DNA of 64,000 nucleotides from the NCBI GenBank assembly GCA_963766445.1, contig CAVXZW010000027.1, positions 1 to 64,000 of the forward strand, written 5' to 3'. The stretch comes from JAICYJ01 sp963766445. Its GTDB lineage: Bacteria > Actinomycetota > Thermoleophilia > Gaiellales > JAICJC01. The notes below the pieces were generated by a model. The model did not search any database. It was given only the letters and a program-made list of their open reading frames with translations, and had not been told where the DNA came from. Position numbers and translations under genes: made by a program. Below are positions 55,992-64,000 of the stretch, piece after piece (position 1 is the stretch's first letter; every line of letters starts with the position of its first letter).

Positions 55992-57111
55992 ATGAAGATC
56001 GGCGTAGCCAAGGAGATCAAGCAGGACGAGTACCGCGTCGCGCTGACGAACGCCGGCGCGCGCGAGCTGGTCCACCGCGGCCATGAGGTCGTGGTCGAGA
56101 CCGGGGCCGGCGAGGGCAGCGCCATCTCGGACGACGACTACGTCGCCGCCGGCGCCTCGATCGCCGACGTCGACACGGTCTGGGGCGAGTCGGAGATGGT
56201 GCTGAAGGTGAAGGAGCCGCTGGACGGCGAGTACCAGAAGCTCTCGCCCGGCCAGGTGCTGTTCACCTACCTGCACCTGGCGGCGGCCCCCGAGCTGACG
56301 CGCGGCCTGGTCGAGAGCGGCACCACCGCGATCGCCTATGAGACGGTGGAGACGCCCGACCATCGGCTGCCGCTGCTGGCACCGATGAGCGAGGTGGCCG
56401 GACGGCTCTCCGCCCAGGTCGGCGCCTACTACCTGATGAAGCCGTTCGGCGGCCGTGGCCGGCTGATGGGCGGCGTGCCGGGCGTGCTGCCGGCCAAGGT
56501 GCTGGTGCTGGGCGGCGGCATCGTCGGGTACAACGCCGCGCTGATCGCCCAGGGCATGCAGTGCGACGTCACCATCTTCGAGCGCAGCGTCGATCGCATG
56601 CGCGAGCTCGACGTCAGCCTGGGACGCACGGTGCTCCTGCAGATGTCCAGCCGGCATGCCATCGAGGAGGCGCTGCCCGATGCCGACCTGGTGATCGGCG
56701 GGGTGCTGATCCCGGGCGCGAAGGCGCCGCGCCTGATCACCCGCGAGATGCTGGGCACGATGAAGGCGGCCTCGGTGCTCGTGGACGTGGCGATCGACCA
56801 GGGCGGCTGCTTCGAGACCTCGCGGCCGACCACGCACACCGATCCGACCTACGTGGTCGACGACGTCGCTCCACTACTGCGTCGCGAACATGCCGGGAGC
56901 GGTGCCGATCACGTCGACCGGCGCGCTCACGAACGTCACGCTGCCCTACGTCGAGGCGATCGCCGACAAGGGCGTCAGCCGCGCGATCGCCGAGGATCCG
57001 GCGCTTGCCAAGGGCGTCAACGTGATCGACGGCAAGCTCACGTACGAGCCGGTGGCCGACGCGGTGGGGATGGAGTACACGCCGCTCGATCAGGTGGCGC
57101 TGCCGGCCTGA
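55992..57111 (+). CDS. ald: Alanine dehydrogenase
   Basis: Reversible NAD-linked deamination of L-alanine to pyruvate. MKIGVAKEIKQDEYRVALTN, Lys and His of the active site in LKVKEP and FTYLHLAAAP, NAD motif VLVLGGGIVGYNAA, and DVAIDQGGCFETSRPTTH. One extra base near 56870 breaks the frame just before HYCVANMPGAVPITST; corrected it is 372 residues. Own promoter and ribosome site. Confidence 0.96.
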
Positions 57112-57181
57112 CCGGCCGGGACACGTGCACTCGGTTCCGCTTGCGCGGAGTCGTATGCTGCACGAAGGGATCGTTGGCATC

Positions 57182-58083
57182 GTGACGAAACCCCTGTACG
57201 TGATGCGCACCTACGACACCAAACTTGCGGAGTTCCTGACGAGCCTGCAGCTGGAGCGGGGTGCCTCGCCACATACGATCGAGGCCTACAAGCGAGACCT
57301 GATCGATCTCGGCGACTTCGTCGAGCACGTCGACCCGGATCAGATCGAGGTGGGCGTACTGGACGACTACGCCTGGCGCTGCAGGACCGCGGCCTGTCAC
57401 CGGCAACGGTGCGGCGCCGGCTCGCGGCCGTTCGCGCCTTTCTCAAGTACCGGGCCCGCGAGGGCGGCCGTCCCGACGCCGGTCGCACGGTGCCGCTGCC
57501 GCGGCTGGGTCGCAGGCTGCCGGAGCCGCTCACGCCGCAGGAGGCGGAGGCGATCGTGACCAGCCCGGACGCGTCGCCGCGCGGCCTCCGCGATCGCGCC
57601 ATGCTGGAGCTGATGTACGGGGCCGGCCTGCGGGTGTCCGAGCTGGTGTCCCTGCGGGTGTCCGACATCGATCTCGAGGAGGGACTGGTGCGCTGCATGG
57701 GCAAAGGCGCCAAGCAGCGCGTCGTGCCGACGGGCGGTCGTGCGATCGAGGCGATCCGCATCTACATGCAGCGCGGCCGGCCCTACCTGGGCCGCATGCA
57801 GCGCGGCGACATCCTGTTCCTGAACCATCGCGGCCAGGGCATCACCCGCCAGGCCGTCTTCCAGCTGGTGCGCGAGCACGCCCGCGAGGCGGGTATCGAG
57901 AAGATCGTGACTCCGCACACGCTGCGCCACTCGTTCGCGACGCACCTGATCGAGAACGGCTGTGACCTGCGAAGCGTGCAGGAGATGCTCGGCCACGCGT
58001 CGATCGAGACCACGCAGGTCTACACCCACGTCTCGGTCGAGCACGTCCGCGAGGCGTACCAGAAGGCGCACCCCCGGGCTTGA
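57182..58083 (+). CDS. xerD: Tyrosine recombinase XerD
   Basis: Chromosome-dimer resolution at dif with XerC. N-terminal SAM-like domain LAEFLTSLQLERGASPHTIEAYKRDL; catalytic Arg in GLRVSELVSL, Lys in GKGAKQRVVP, HTLRHSFATHL, and nucleophile region GHASIETTQVYTHVS. One missing base near 57380 breaks the frame; corrected it is 300 residues. GTG 57182 chosen; ATG 57203 is possible. A TATGCT box at 57154-57159 may be its promoter. The xerD-deoB order is conserved in Gram-positives. Confidence 0.94.
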
Positions 58084-58909
58084 ACCCCGAGGTGAGGACG
58101 CTCCGGGCGCAGGACGTCGCCTGGCTGGCCGACCTCCACAACGCTGCCTTCGCCGACTATCCGGTGCCGGCCGTGCTGGACGCTTCGTCGCTCGGGTTCT
58201 ACCTGACCGAGACCGACGTCGACCCGGCGCTGTCGCGGGTGGCGTTCGTCGACGGACGCCAGCCAGCTTCTGCCTCGGTGCCCTGCGCGGCGACCGCGCC
58301 AGCATCCGCGGCGAGGGCACGGCGCCCGGTTTCCGGCGATCAGGGCTGGGCCGGCTGGTGCTGGAGCAGACGCTCGAGGCGCTGGCCGCGGCGGGTGCGC
58401 GAACCGTCACGCTGGAGGTGCTGAACGGCAACGACGCGGCCGTCGGCCTCTACCGGCGCAGCGGCTTCGAGCAGCGCCGCCGGCTGCTCGGCTACCGGCT
58501 GGCGCGCCCCGGCCGCGGCCTTCGCTCCCGCCTCTCGGGAGGGCTGGCGGAGTGCGACACCGATACCGCGATCGACAGGCTGTCGCGGTGGGGCTGGCGC
58601 GATCCGCCCTGGCAGCTGGAGACGGAGTCGCTGGCGCACATCCCGGCACAGCACCTGGACGGACATGCCGTGCTGCTCGGAAAGCGGCGCGGCGACCACT
58701 TCTGGCTGTACGCGCTGGCGGTCGACCCCGAGCGCCGGCGCAAGGGGCTGGCGACCCGCGCCGTCTCGCTGCTCCCGGCCGCATGGGTCGGCGTTCCCGC
58801 GCTGATACCGGAGGAGTGGTGGGAGGCGGGGGCGCTGCTGCGCTCGCTGGCGGCCGAGACGGAGGGCCACTGGCAGTGGGAGATGCGGCGGTCGCTCGCA
58901 TCCGGCTGA
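58080..58909 (+). CDS. Tandem GNAT acetyltransferase
   Basis: TTG start overlapping the xerD stop (TTGA). Two GNAT-like halves: residues 1-130 (VRTLRAQDVAWLADLHNAAF, then GTAPGFRRSGLGRLVLEQTL and LEVLNGNDAAVGLYRRSGFE) with a proper acetyl-CoA motif, and residues 150-276 (FWLYALAVDPERRRKGLATRAVSLL), the second motif. A one-base loss or two-base gain near 58255 breaks the frame. Substrate unknown. The overlap suggests co-translation with xerD. Confidence 0.8.
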
Positions 58910-58945
58910 GGGCGCTGACGGCTCGCGAAGATATCGATCGTCATC

Positions 58946-58951
58946 TAGATT
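58946..58951 (+). promoter_or_regulatory. -10 box TAGATT before deoB
   Basis: TAGATT, then 7 nt, then the ATG at 58959. Confidence 0.6.
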
Positions 58952-58958
58952 GCCCGGG

Positions 58959-60123
58959 ATGGCCCGAGCCTGCGTGATCGTGCTGGACGCCGTCGGCGTC
59001 GGCGACCTGCCCGACGCCGACCGGTTCGGCACGGCCGGGTCGAACACGCTCGGGCACGTGGCGGAGGCGGTCGGCGGCCTCGAGCTGCCGGCGCTGCAGC
59101 AGCTGGGGCTGGGCAACGTGCTGCCGCTGGCCGGGTGCCCGCCGCGCGCGGATGCCCCGGCCGTCTGGGGCCGGCTGGTCGAGCGCAGCCTCGGAATGGA
59201 CACCACCACCGGGCACTGGGAGATGATGGGCATCATCACCGAGCGCCCGTTCCCGACCTTCCCCGACGGCTTTCCGCAGGAGCTGCTCGACCGCTTCAGC
59301 GAGGCCACCGGCCGCGGCGTGATCGGGAACGTGGCCGCCTCCGGCACCGAGATCATCGAGCGGCTCGGGGAGCAGCACCAGCGCACCGGCGACTGGATCG
59401 TGTACACGTCCGCCGACAGCGTGTTCCAGGTGGCGGCGCACGAGCAGACGGTGCCGCTGGAGGAGCTGTACGCGGCCTGCCGCACCGCCCGCGAGATGCT
59501 GACCGGAGATCTCGCCGTGGGACGGGTGATCGCGCGGCCGTTCGAGGGCAGAGCCGGGGTCGTTCGTGCGCACGCCCCGCCGCCACGATTTCTCGCTGCT
59601 GCCGCCGCGGCCGAACCACCTGCAGCGCATGCGTGCGGCCGGCGTGACGGTGCACGGTGTCGGCAAGATCTCCGACATCTTCGCCGGGCAGGATGTGGAC
59701 AGCTCCAGCCCGACCGAGTCGAACGGCCAGGGCATCGCCCGCACGATCGCCCGGCTCCGCGATTCCGAGGACGGCGATCTGGTGTTCACCAACCTGGTCG
59801 AGACCGACATGATCTGGGGCCACCGCAACGACCCGGCCGGGTTCGCCGACTGCCTCCGCGAGTTCGACGAGGAGCTGCCGCGGCTGATGGCCGCGCTGCG
59901 GCACGGAGACCTGCTGATGCTGACCTCGGACCACGGCTGCGATCCCACCACCGCCTCCACCGACCACTCGCGCGAGCACGGGCTGCTGCTGGCCCACGTC
60001 GTGGGCAGGCCGGCCAGCGGCCGCCGCCACGACGGCGACACCTTCGCCGACATCGGCGCCACCGTGCAGCGGCATCTCACGGGCAGCCACGATCCCGACC
60101 TGCCGGGCACTCCGGTGATCTGA
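58959..60123 (+). CDS. deoB: Phosphopentomutase
   Basis: Interconverts (deoxy)ribose 1- and 5-phosphates. Alkaline-phosphatase-like metalloenzyme: metal Asp in VIVLDAVGVGDLPDA, catalytic Thr region DTTTGHWEMMG, NLVETDMIWGHRND, and metal ligands in TSDHGCDPTTASTDHSREH. One extra G in the run near 59560 breaks the frame; corrected it is 387 residues. Leaderless ATG preferred over TTG 58950. It is followed directly by the nucleoside phosphorylase, forming a salvage pair. Confidence 0.96.
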
Positions 60124-61398
60124 GTGGCCGTGCGCATCACCGACCTGATCGCGCGCAAGCGCGACGGCGGAGAGCTGTCGGCCGCCGAGATCGCCGCCAT
60201 GGTCGCGCCCGAGGTGCCCGACTACCAGCTGTCGGCGTTCCTGATGGCGGTCGTGCTGCGCGGCCTGAGCGACGACGAGACGCGCGGGCTGCTGGACGCG
60301 ATGGTGGCGTCCGGGCAGCGCGTGTCGTGGCCGTGGCCGGTGGCCGACAAGCACTCGACGGGCGGGGTCGGCGACTCGACGACGCTCGTGCTGGCGCCGC
60401 TGCTGGCCGCCTGCGGCGTGCTGTTCGCCAAGATGAGCGGACGCGGGCTGGGGCACACGGGCGGGACGCTCGACAAGCTCGAGGCGATCCCGGGCATGCG
60501 CGTGTCGCTGTCCCTGGCGGGGATGCGCCGGCAGGTGGAGCAGGTGGGCGTGGCGGTGTGCGGCCAGACGCCGGAGCTGGCCCCGGCCGACGGTCGCCTG
60601 TACGCGCTCCGCGACGCCACCGCCACCGTCTCCAGCCTGCCGCTGATCGCCGCCAGCATCATGTCGAAGAAGGTGGCTGCCGGCGCGTCGCGGCTGCTGC
60701 TCGACGTCAAGGTGGGGGAGGGCGCGCTGCTGCCGGATACGGACGCCGCCCGCCGGCTGGCCGGCCTGATGGTGCGGCTGGGGCGCGACCACGACATCGA
60801 CACGCGCGCGCTGCTCTCGAACATGTCCGAGCCGCTGGGCGCCGCTGTCGGCGACGCGCTGGAGGTGGCCGAGGCGGTGGACACGCTGCGCGGCCACGGC
60901 CCGGCCGACATCACGGAGCTGTGCGTGCACCAGGCGACGGTGCTGGCGGGCGACGAGTCGGTGGTTCGCCGCGCGCTCGACTCGGGTGCGGCGTACGAGC
61001 GCTACCAGCGCTGGGTGGCCGCGCAGGGCGGCGACCCCGAAGCCCCGCTGCCGCGGGCGCCGCTCGTGGTCGAGGTGCCGGCGCCACGCTCCGGCGTCGT
61101 CCAGCGCTGCCACGCCCGCGGCATCGGCGAGCAGGTGATGCGGCTGGGGGCCGGCCGCGCCACAAAGGAGGACGTGGTCGACCACGCCGTCGGCGTGCTC
61201 GTGCACCGCAAGCGCGGCGACCGCGTCGAGGCGGGCGAGCCGCTGGCGACGGTGCACGCCCGCGGCGAGGCCGACCTGGATGCGGTGGCCGCGTGCTTCG
61301 AGATCGGCGAGGCGCCGGCCGACCCGGAGCCGCTGCTGCTGGGGGCACGTCGATGCCTGAGCTGCCCGAGGTGGAGACCGTGCGGCGGGGGCTGGTGA
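60124..61398 (+). CDS. deoA: Thymidine/pyrimidine-nucleoside phosphorylase
   Basis: Splits pyrimidine nucleosides with phosphate; the sugar phosphate feeds DeoB. Conserved DKHSTGGVGDSTTLVLAPLLA, MSGRGLGHTGGTLDKLEAIPG, RDATATVSSLPLIAASIMSKK, and C-terminal GIGEQVMRLGAGRATKEDVVD. GTG immediately after the deoB stop. As written the frame runs to 61398, but removing one G from the run at about 61341-61345 gives LLLGHVDA and a stop at 61360, overlapping mutM by 8 bp, which is more natural; then 411 residues. Confidence 0.95.
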   Translation: MAVRITDLIARKRDGGELSAAEIAAMVAPEVPDYQLSAFLMAVVLRGLSDDETRGLLDAMVASGQRVSWPWPVADKHSTGGVGDSTTLVLAPLLAACGVLFAKMSGRGLGHTGGTLDKLEAIPGMRVSLSLAGMRRQVEQVGVAVCGQTPELAPADGRLYALRDATATVSSLPLIAASIMSKKVAAGASRLLLDVKVGEGALLPDTDAARRLAGLMVRLGRDHDIDTRALLSNMSEPLGAAVGDALEVAEAVDTLRGHGPADITELCVHQATVLAGDESVVRRALDSGAAYERYQRWVAAQGGDPEAPLPRAPLVVEVPAPRSGVVQRCHARGIGEQVMRLGAGRATKEDVVDHAVGVLVHRKRGDRVEAGEPLATVHARGEADLDAVAACFEIGEAPADPEPLLLGARRCLSCPRWRPCGGGW

Positions 61399-62181
61399 AG
61401 GTGCTGGCCGGGCGCGAGCTGGTCGGTGTCGAGATCCGCGACGGCCGGCTGACGGCGCCGGCCGATCCGATGGCGGTCGCCCACGAGCTGCTGGGCGCGG
61501 TCGTGACCGGACGTCGGGCGGCGCGGCAAGTACCTGGCCGTCGGGCTCGACGACGGGCGCACGCTGGTCTGCCACCTGCGCATGACCGGGTGGTTCCATC
61601 ACGTCACCGAGCTCAGCGAGCGCCCGCACCTGCGCGCGGTGTTCGAGCTCGACGACGGCAGCTGGCTGCTCTACAGCGACCAGCGGCGGTTCGGCACGAT
61701 GCGGCTGATCGAGGCCGGCGGGCTCGAGCGACTACTGGCGCGGCCGGGTCGGGCCGGAGCCGCTGGACGGCGACTGGACGGCGACGCAGCTGCGGCGCTG
61801 CGCTGCGGGGGCGTACGGCGCCGGTGAAGGCGCTGCTGCTCGACCAGCGGGTGGTGGCCGGCGTCGGCAACATCTACGCCGACGAGGCGCTCTGGGAGGC
61901 GCGGGTGCACCCGCTGACCCCCGGCGGCAGGTCGGGCGCCGTGCGGGCGGCCCGCGTGCACGACGCCGTGATCGCCGTGCTCGAGCGCGGCATCGACGCG
62001 CAGGGTGCCAGCATCGACACGCTACCGGTCGGTGGATGGGGCGCCCGGCTCGATGCAGGAGCGGTTCCACGTCTTCGACCGCGCCGGCGAGCCGTGCCCG
62101 CGCTGCGGATCCGTTATCGTCAAGACCCGCGTTGCCCAGCGCGGCACCCACCTATGTCCGAGATGCACCCCACGGCCCTGA
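61353..62181 (+). CDS. mutM: Formamidopyrimidine-DNA glycosylase
   Basis: Removes oxidised purines such as 8-oxoguanine. Catalytic N-terminus MPELPEVETVRRGL (Pro2, Glu3), DQRRFGTMRL, LLLDQRVVAGVGNIYADEALW (helix-two-turn-helix), and a C-terminal zinc finger with C-x2-C in PCPRCG and CPRC. Four +1 indels (about 61527, 61750, 61798, 62017) scatter it over three frames; corrected it is 274 residues, normal for Fpg. The next gene starts within its end. Confidence 0.94.
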
Positions 62182-62616
62182 GGTTCCAGGAGCGCGCGCA
62201 GGCGGCGGGCCTGGACGTGCGCGCGCAGGAGCTGTCGGAGTCGACGCGCACGGCGGTGGAGGCGGCCGACGCGGTCGGCTGCGAGCTGGGCCAGATCGTG
62301 AAGTCGGTGGTGCTGCAGGACGCGAGCGGCGAGCTGCTGCTGTGCCTCTGCGCCGGCGACCGGCGGATCGATCTGGAGCGGGTGGGCGAGGGCGTCACGA
62401 TGGCTCGCGGCCGCGACGTCAAGGAGCAGACCGGCTACGCCATCGGCGGCATCCCGCCGCTCGGCCACGACCGGCCGCTGCACACGGTCGTGGACAGCTC
62501 GCTGCGGCGGTTCCAGACGGTCTGGTGCGCCGCCGGGCACGCCCAACGCCGTGTTCGAGGTGCGGCTGGACGACCTGCTGGCCGCGATGCCGGACGCCGA
62601 CGTGCGCGACGTCTGA
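62154..62616 (+). CDS. YbaK/prolyl-tRNA editing domain protein
   Basis: Free-standing trans-editing deacylase domain that hydrolyses mischarged tRNAs in relatives. ERAQAAGLDVRAQELSESTRTA, IVKSVVLQDASGELLLCLCAGDRRID, GYAIGGIPPLGH, and ending FEVRLDDLLAAMPDADVRDV. One extra G near 62537 breaks the frame; corrected it is 153 residues. ATG at 62154 (or 62163) overlaps the end of mutM in another frame. Confidence 0.92.
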
Positions 62617-62655
62617 GCTGCAGGAACCCATCTGTGACCTCGGCGTCCAAGCAGC

Positions 62656-63337
62656 GTGAGACTTCGCGGGTGGATGATCGGTGTCGCGATTGCCGCGGTG
62701 GTGGCGTCCTTCGGTGCCGTGCCGGCGTCTGACCGGGCGAGCGCCGCATGCGTGGAGATGGTGGTGTGGCACGACATCGCCTACGAGGGAGTGTGGAACC
62801 CGGCTGACCTGCCGGCGTTCGAGACCGGTCGGCAGCTGCGGGGAGCCGTCGAGCCGGACTGCGCCGATACGGGCGGCCCGGCCGCCGCACCCACCCCCGT
62901 ACAAGCCTCGTCGATCGATGGCGCTGCCGACCGTCGGTGGCGATCTGGGCGTTCGGCGCGCCGATGATTGCGTCCGGGTTCTTTCCGCAGCTGCCGGGCT
63001 TCCCGATAGCGCCAACGGATGGACCGCTCGTCGACGACACGAGCGACTGCCGGGCTGGGGGGCGCGGTCACCGTCGACGGCACCGCCGAGGCGGCGTTCG
63101 GCAAGCTCAACGTCGTCGTGTCGCACAGCTCGCAGCGGCTGCGGCTGATCCGGCGGCCGGGTGCTGACCGATCTGTTCGTGGACGGTCACACGCGGATCG
63201 TCGGATCATCGCGCGAGGGCCTGCCCTACATCGGCGAGGGCCAGAAGGTGCACGTCGACGCCCGCACCTGTCAGGTGAAGGGTGCGGTGGGGCCAAAGAT
63301 CATCGCCCGCAGGGTCAGCGGTGTCCGGTCCCGATAG
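62656..63337 (+). CDS. Secreted or anchored protein of unknown function (frameshifted)
   Basis: The GTG start gives a signal peptide (GWMIGVAIAAVVASFGAVPASDRASA) and a mature part beginning CVEMVVWHDIAYEG. Three frame changes (near 62920, 63055, 63155) are needed to continue through VAIWAFGAPMIASGFFPQLP, TAEAAFGKLNVVVSHSSQRLRLI and LTDLFVDGHTRIVGSSREGLPYIGEGQKVHV to a stop at 63337, about 226 residues. No family recognised. The number of breaks is high, so real decay cannot be excluded. Confidence 0.55.
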
Positions 63338-63490
63338 GGACGCCGACCAGCGCCGCGACCGTGCTCGGCCCGGACTGGGCCGGCTCGGCCGGCGGATCAC
63401 ACCGGCCGGATCGTCGTGGTGTTGATCGCGATCGCCGCGCTGGCGGCGGCGGTGGCAGCTTTCACGATTCGCCACCGACGCGCGGCCTAG
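63321..63490 (+). CDS. Small single-pass membrane protein (frameshifted)
   Basis: GTG start overlapping the previous stop. A basic N-terminus (VSGPDRDADQRRDRARPG) is followed, after a frame change near 63400, by the helix RIVVVLIAIAALAAAVAAFTI and a basic end RHRRAA. About 56 residues. Its stop codon TAG is also the first three bases of the recO -10 box. No homologue recognised. Confidence 0.4.
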
Positions 63491-63493
63491 ACT
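63488..63493 (+). promoter_or_regulatory. -10 box TAGACT before recO
   Basis: TAGACT, then 7 nt, then the ATG at 63501. Confidence 0.6.
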
Positions 63494-63500
63494 GATCCCG

Positions 63501-64000
63501 ATGGGCCGAAGCTACAAGACGGATGCCGTGGTGCTGCGATCGATCCGCTTCTCGGAGGCCGACCGCGTGCTGCACCTGTACACGCTCGAGCGGGGGCGCG
63601 TGAACGCGATCGCCAAGGGCGTGCGCAAGACCGGCTCGCGGTTCGGCGCGCGGCTGGAGCCGCTGACCCGGTCGGCGCTGATCCTGCATGAGGGCCGCGG
63701 CGAGCTGCACACCGTCTCGGGCGCCGACATCATCAGCTCGCAGGAGCAGGTGCGGGCCGATGGCTACGCGCTGGCGGTCGGCCAGATCGGGGCGGAGGCG
63801 GTGCTGAAGCTGTTCGCCGAGCCGGAGCCGAATCCACGTGCCTACGAGGGACTGTGCCGGTTCCTGGAGCTGCTTGCCGGGCCGCTCGAGCGCGCCGCGG
63901 ACCCCCAGCACGACGGCCTGGGACTGGCCTTTCAGCTGAAGCTGCTGGCGCTCTCGGGCTACCTGCCGCACCTCGACTCGTGCGCGTCGTGCGGGTCGGC
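63501..64000 (+). CDS. recO: DNA repair protein RecO (N-terminal part)
   Basis: Loads RecA with RecF and RecR. An N-terminal OB fold starts YKTDAVVLRSIRFSEADRVLHLYT, with RVNAIAKGVRKTGSRFGARLEPL. The helical domain continues to GYLPHLDSCASCG, the start of the zinc finger, where the window ends. 166 residues visible of about 240. Leaderless ATG. Confidence 0.95.
   Translation, partial: MGRSYKTDAVVLRSIRFSEADRVLHLYTLERGRVNAIAKGVRKTGSRFGARLEPLTRSALILHEGRGELHTVSGADIISSQEQVRADGYALAVGQIGAEAVLKLFAEPEPNPRAYEGLCRFLELLAGPLERAADPQHDGLGLAFQLKLLALSGYLPHLDSCASCGS

Overview
The window is very G+C-rich and densely packed, with GTG starts, ATGA/GTGA overlaps and a strong core of single-copy housekeeping genes. 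Gene content and order fit a deep-branching actinobacterium; class Thermoleophilia (Solirubrobacterales/Gaiellales-like) is my best guess, from general knowledge only. The order aroQ-pepP-efp-accB-accC-asp23-nusB-xseB-ispA-tlyA-nadK-recN is the ancient Gram-positive arrangement known from Bacillus. The base sequence carries roughly 35-40 apparent single-base indels, mostly one extra G or C in a short run. They break otherwise well-conserved and often essential genes (hisS, recN, nadK, nusB, mutM and others). I read them as assembly or sequencing errors and describe the restored genes.

Layout. 1-2.9 kb: a TadE-like secreted protein and a 2,4-dienoyl-CoA-reductase-type flavoenzyme, both minus strand. 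3.0-10.8 kb: an accessory block of secreted proteins (a glycoside-hydrolase-like barrel, an FG-GAP/VCBS calcium-repeat protein, a phospholipase C-type phosphoesterase, two small surface proteins), visibly less GC-rich in places, with palindromic leaders and a 26-bp tandem duplication. 10.8-17.2 kb: histidine catabolism (ftcD, hutH, hutU, a short-chain dehydrogenase, hutI), with a repeat-rich 347-bp spacer between hutH and hutU. 17.2-24.9 kb: membrane proteins, a metallo-beta-lactamase-fold hydrolase, hisS, aspS and an MMPL transporter. 25-29.3 kb: cysteine desulfurase, an IscU-MnmA fusion for tRNA thiolation, small membrane proteins, a GroES-like protein and a response regulator. 29.4-37.2 kb: alaS, ruvX, mltG, aroE, a prepilin peptidase and oxidoreductases. 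37.2-42.4 kb: shikimate pathway (aroC, a fused aroK-aroB, aroQ) and an X-Pro peptidase. 42.4-51.5 kb: efp, a biotin-carboxylase module, asp23, nusB, xseB, polyprenyl synthase, tlyA, nadK, recN. 51.6-64 kb: pyrG, two peptidases, ald, xerD, nucleoside catabolism (deoB, deoA), mutM, a YbaK deacylase and the start of recO.

Most interesting points. (1) The biotin carrier is fused to a carboxyltransferase barrel that has lost the carbamylated lysine and both metal histidines of pyruvate carboxylase. (2) MnmA carries an N-terminal IscU-like scaffold domain with all three cysteines, beside its probable sulfur donor. (3) At least fifteen genes have a TANNNT box 6-8 nt before the start codon, which implies widespread leaderless transcripts. 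(4) Three genes appear to begin at CTG codons overlapping the upstream stop (CTGA). (5) A ~215-bp element with 25-bp inverted ends separates the cysteine desulfurase from mnmA.
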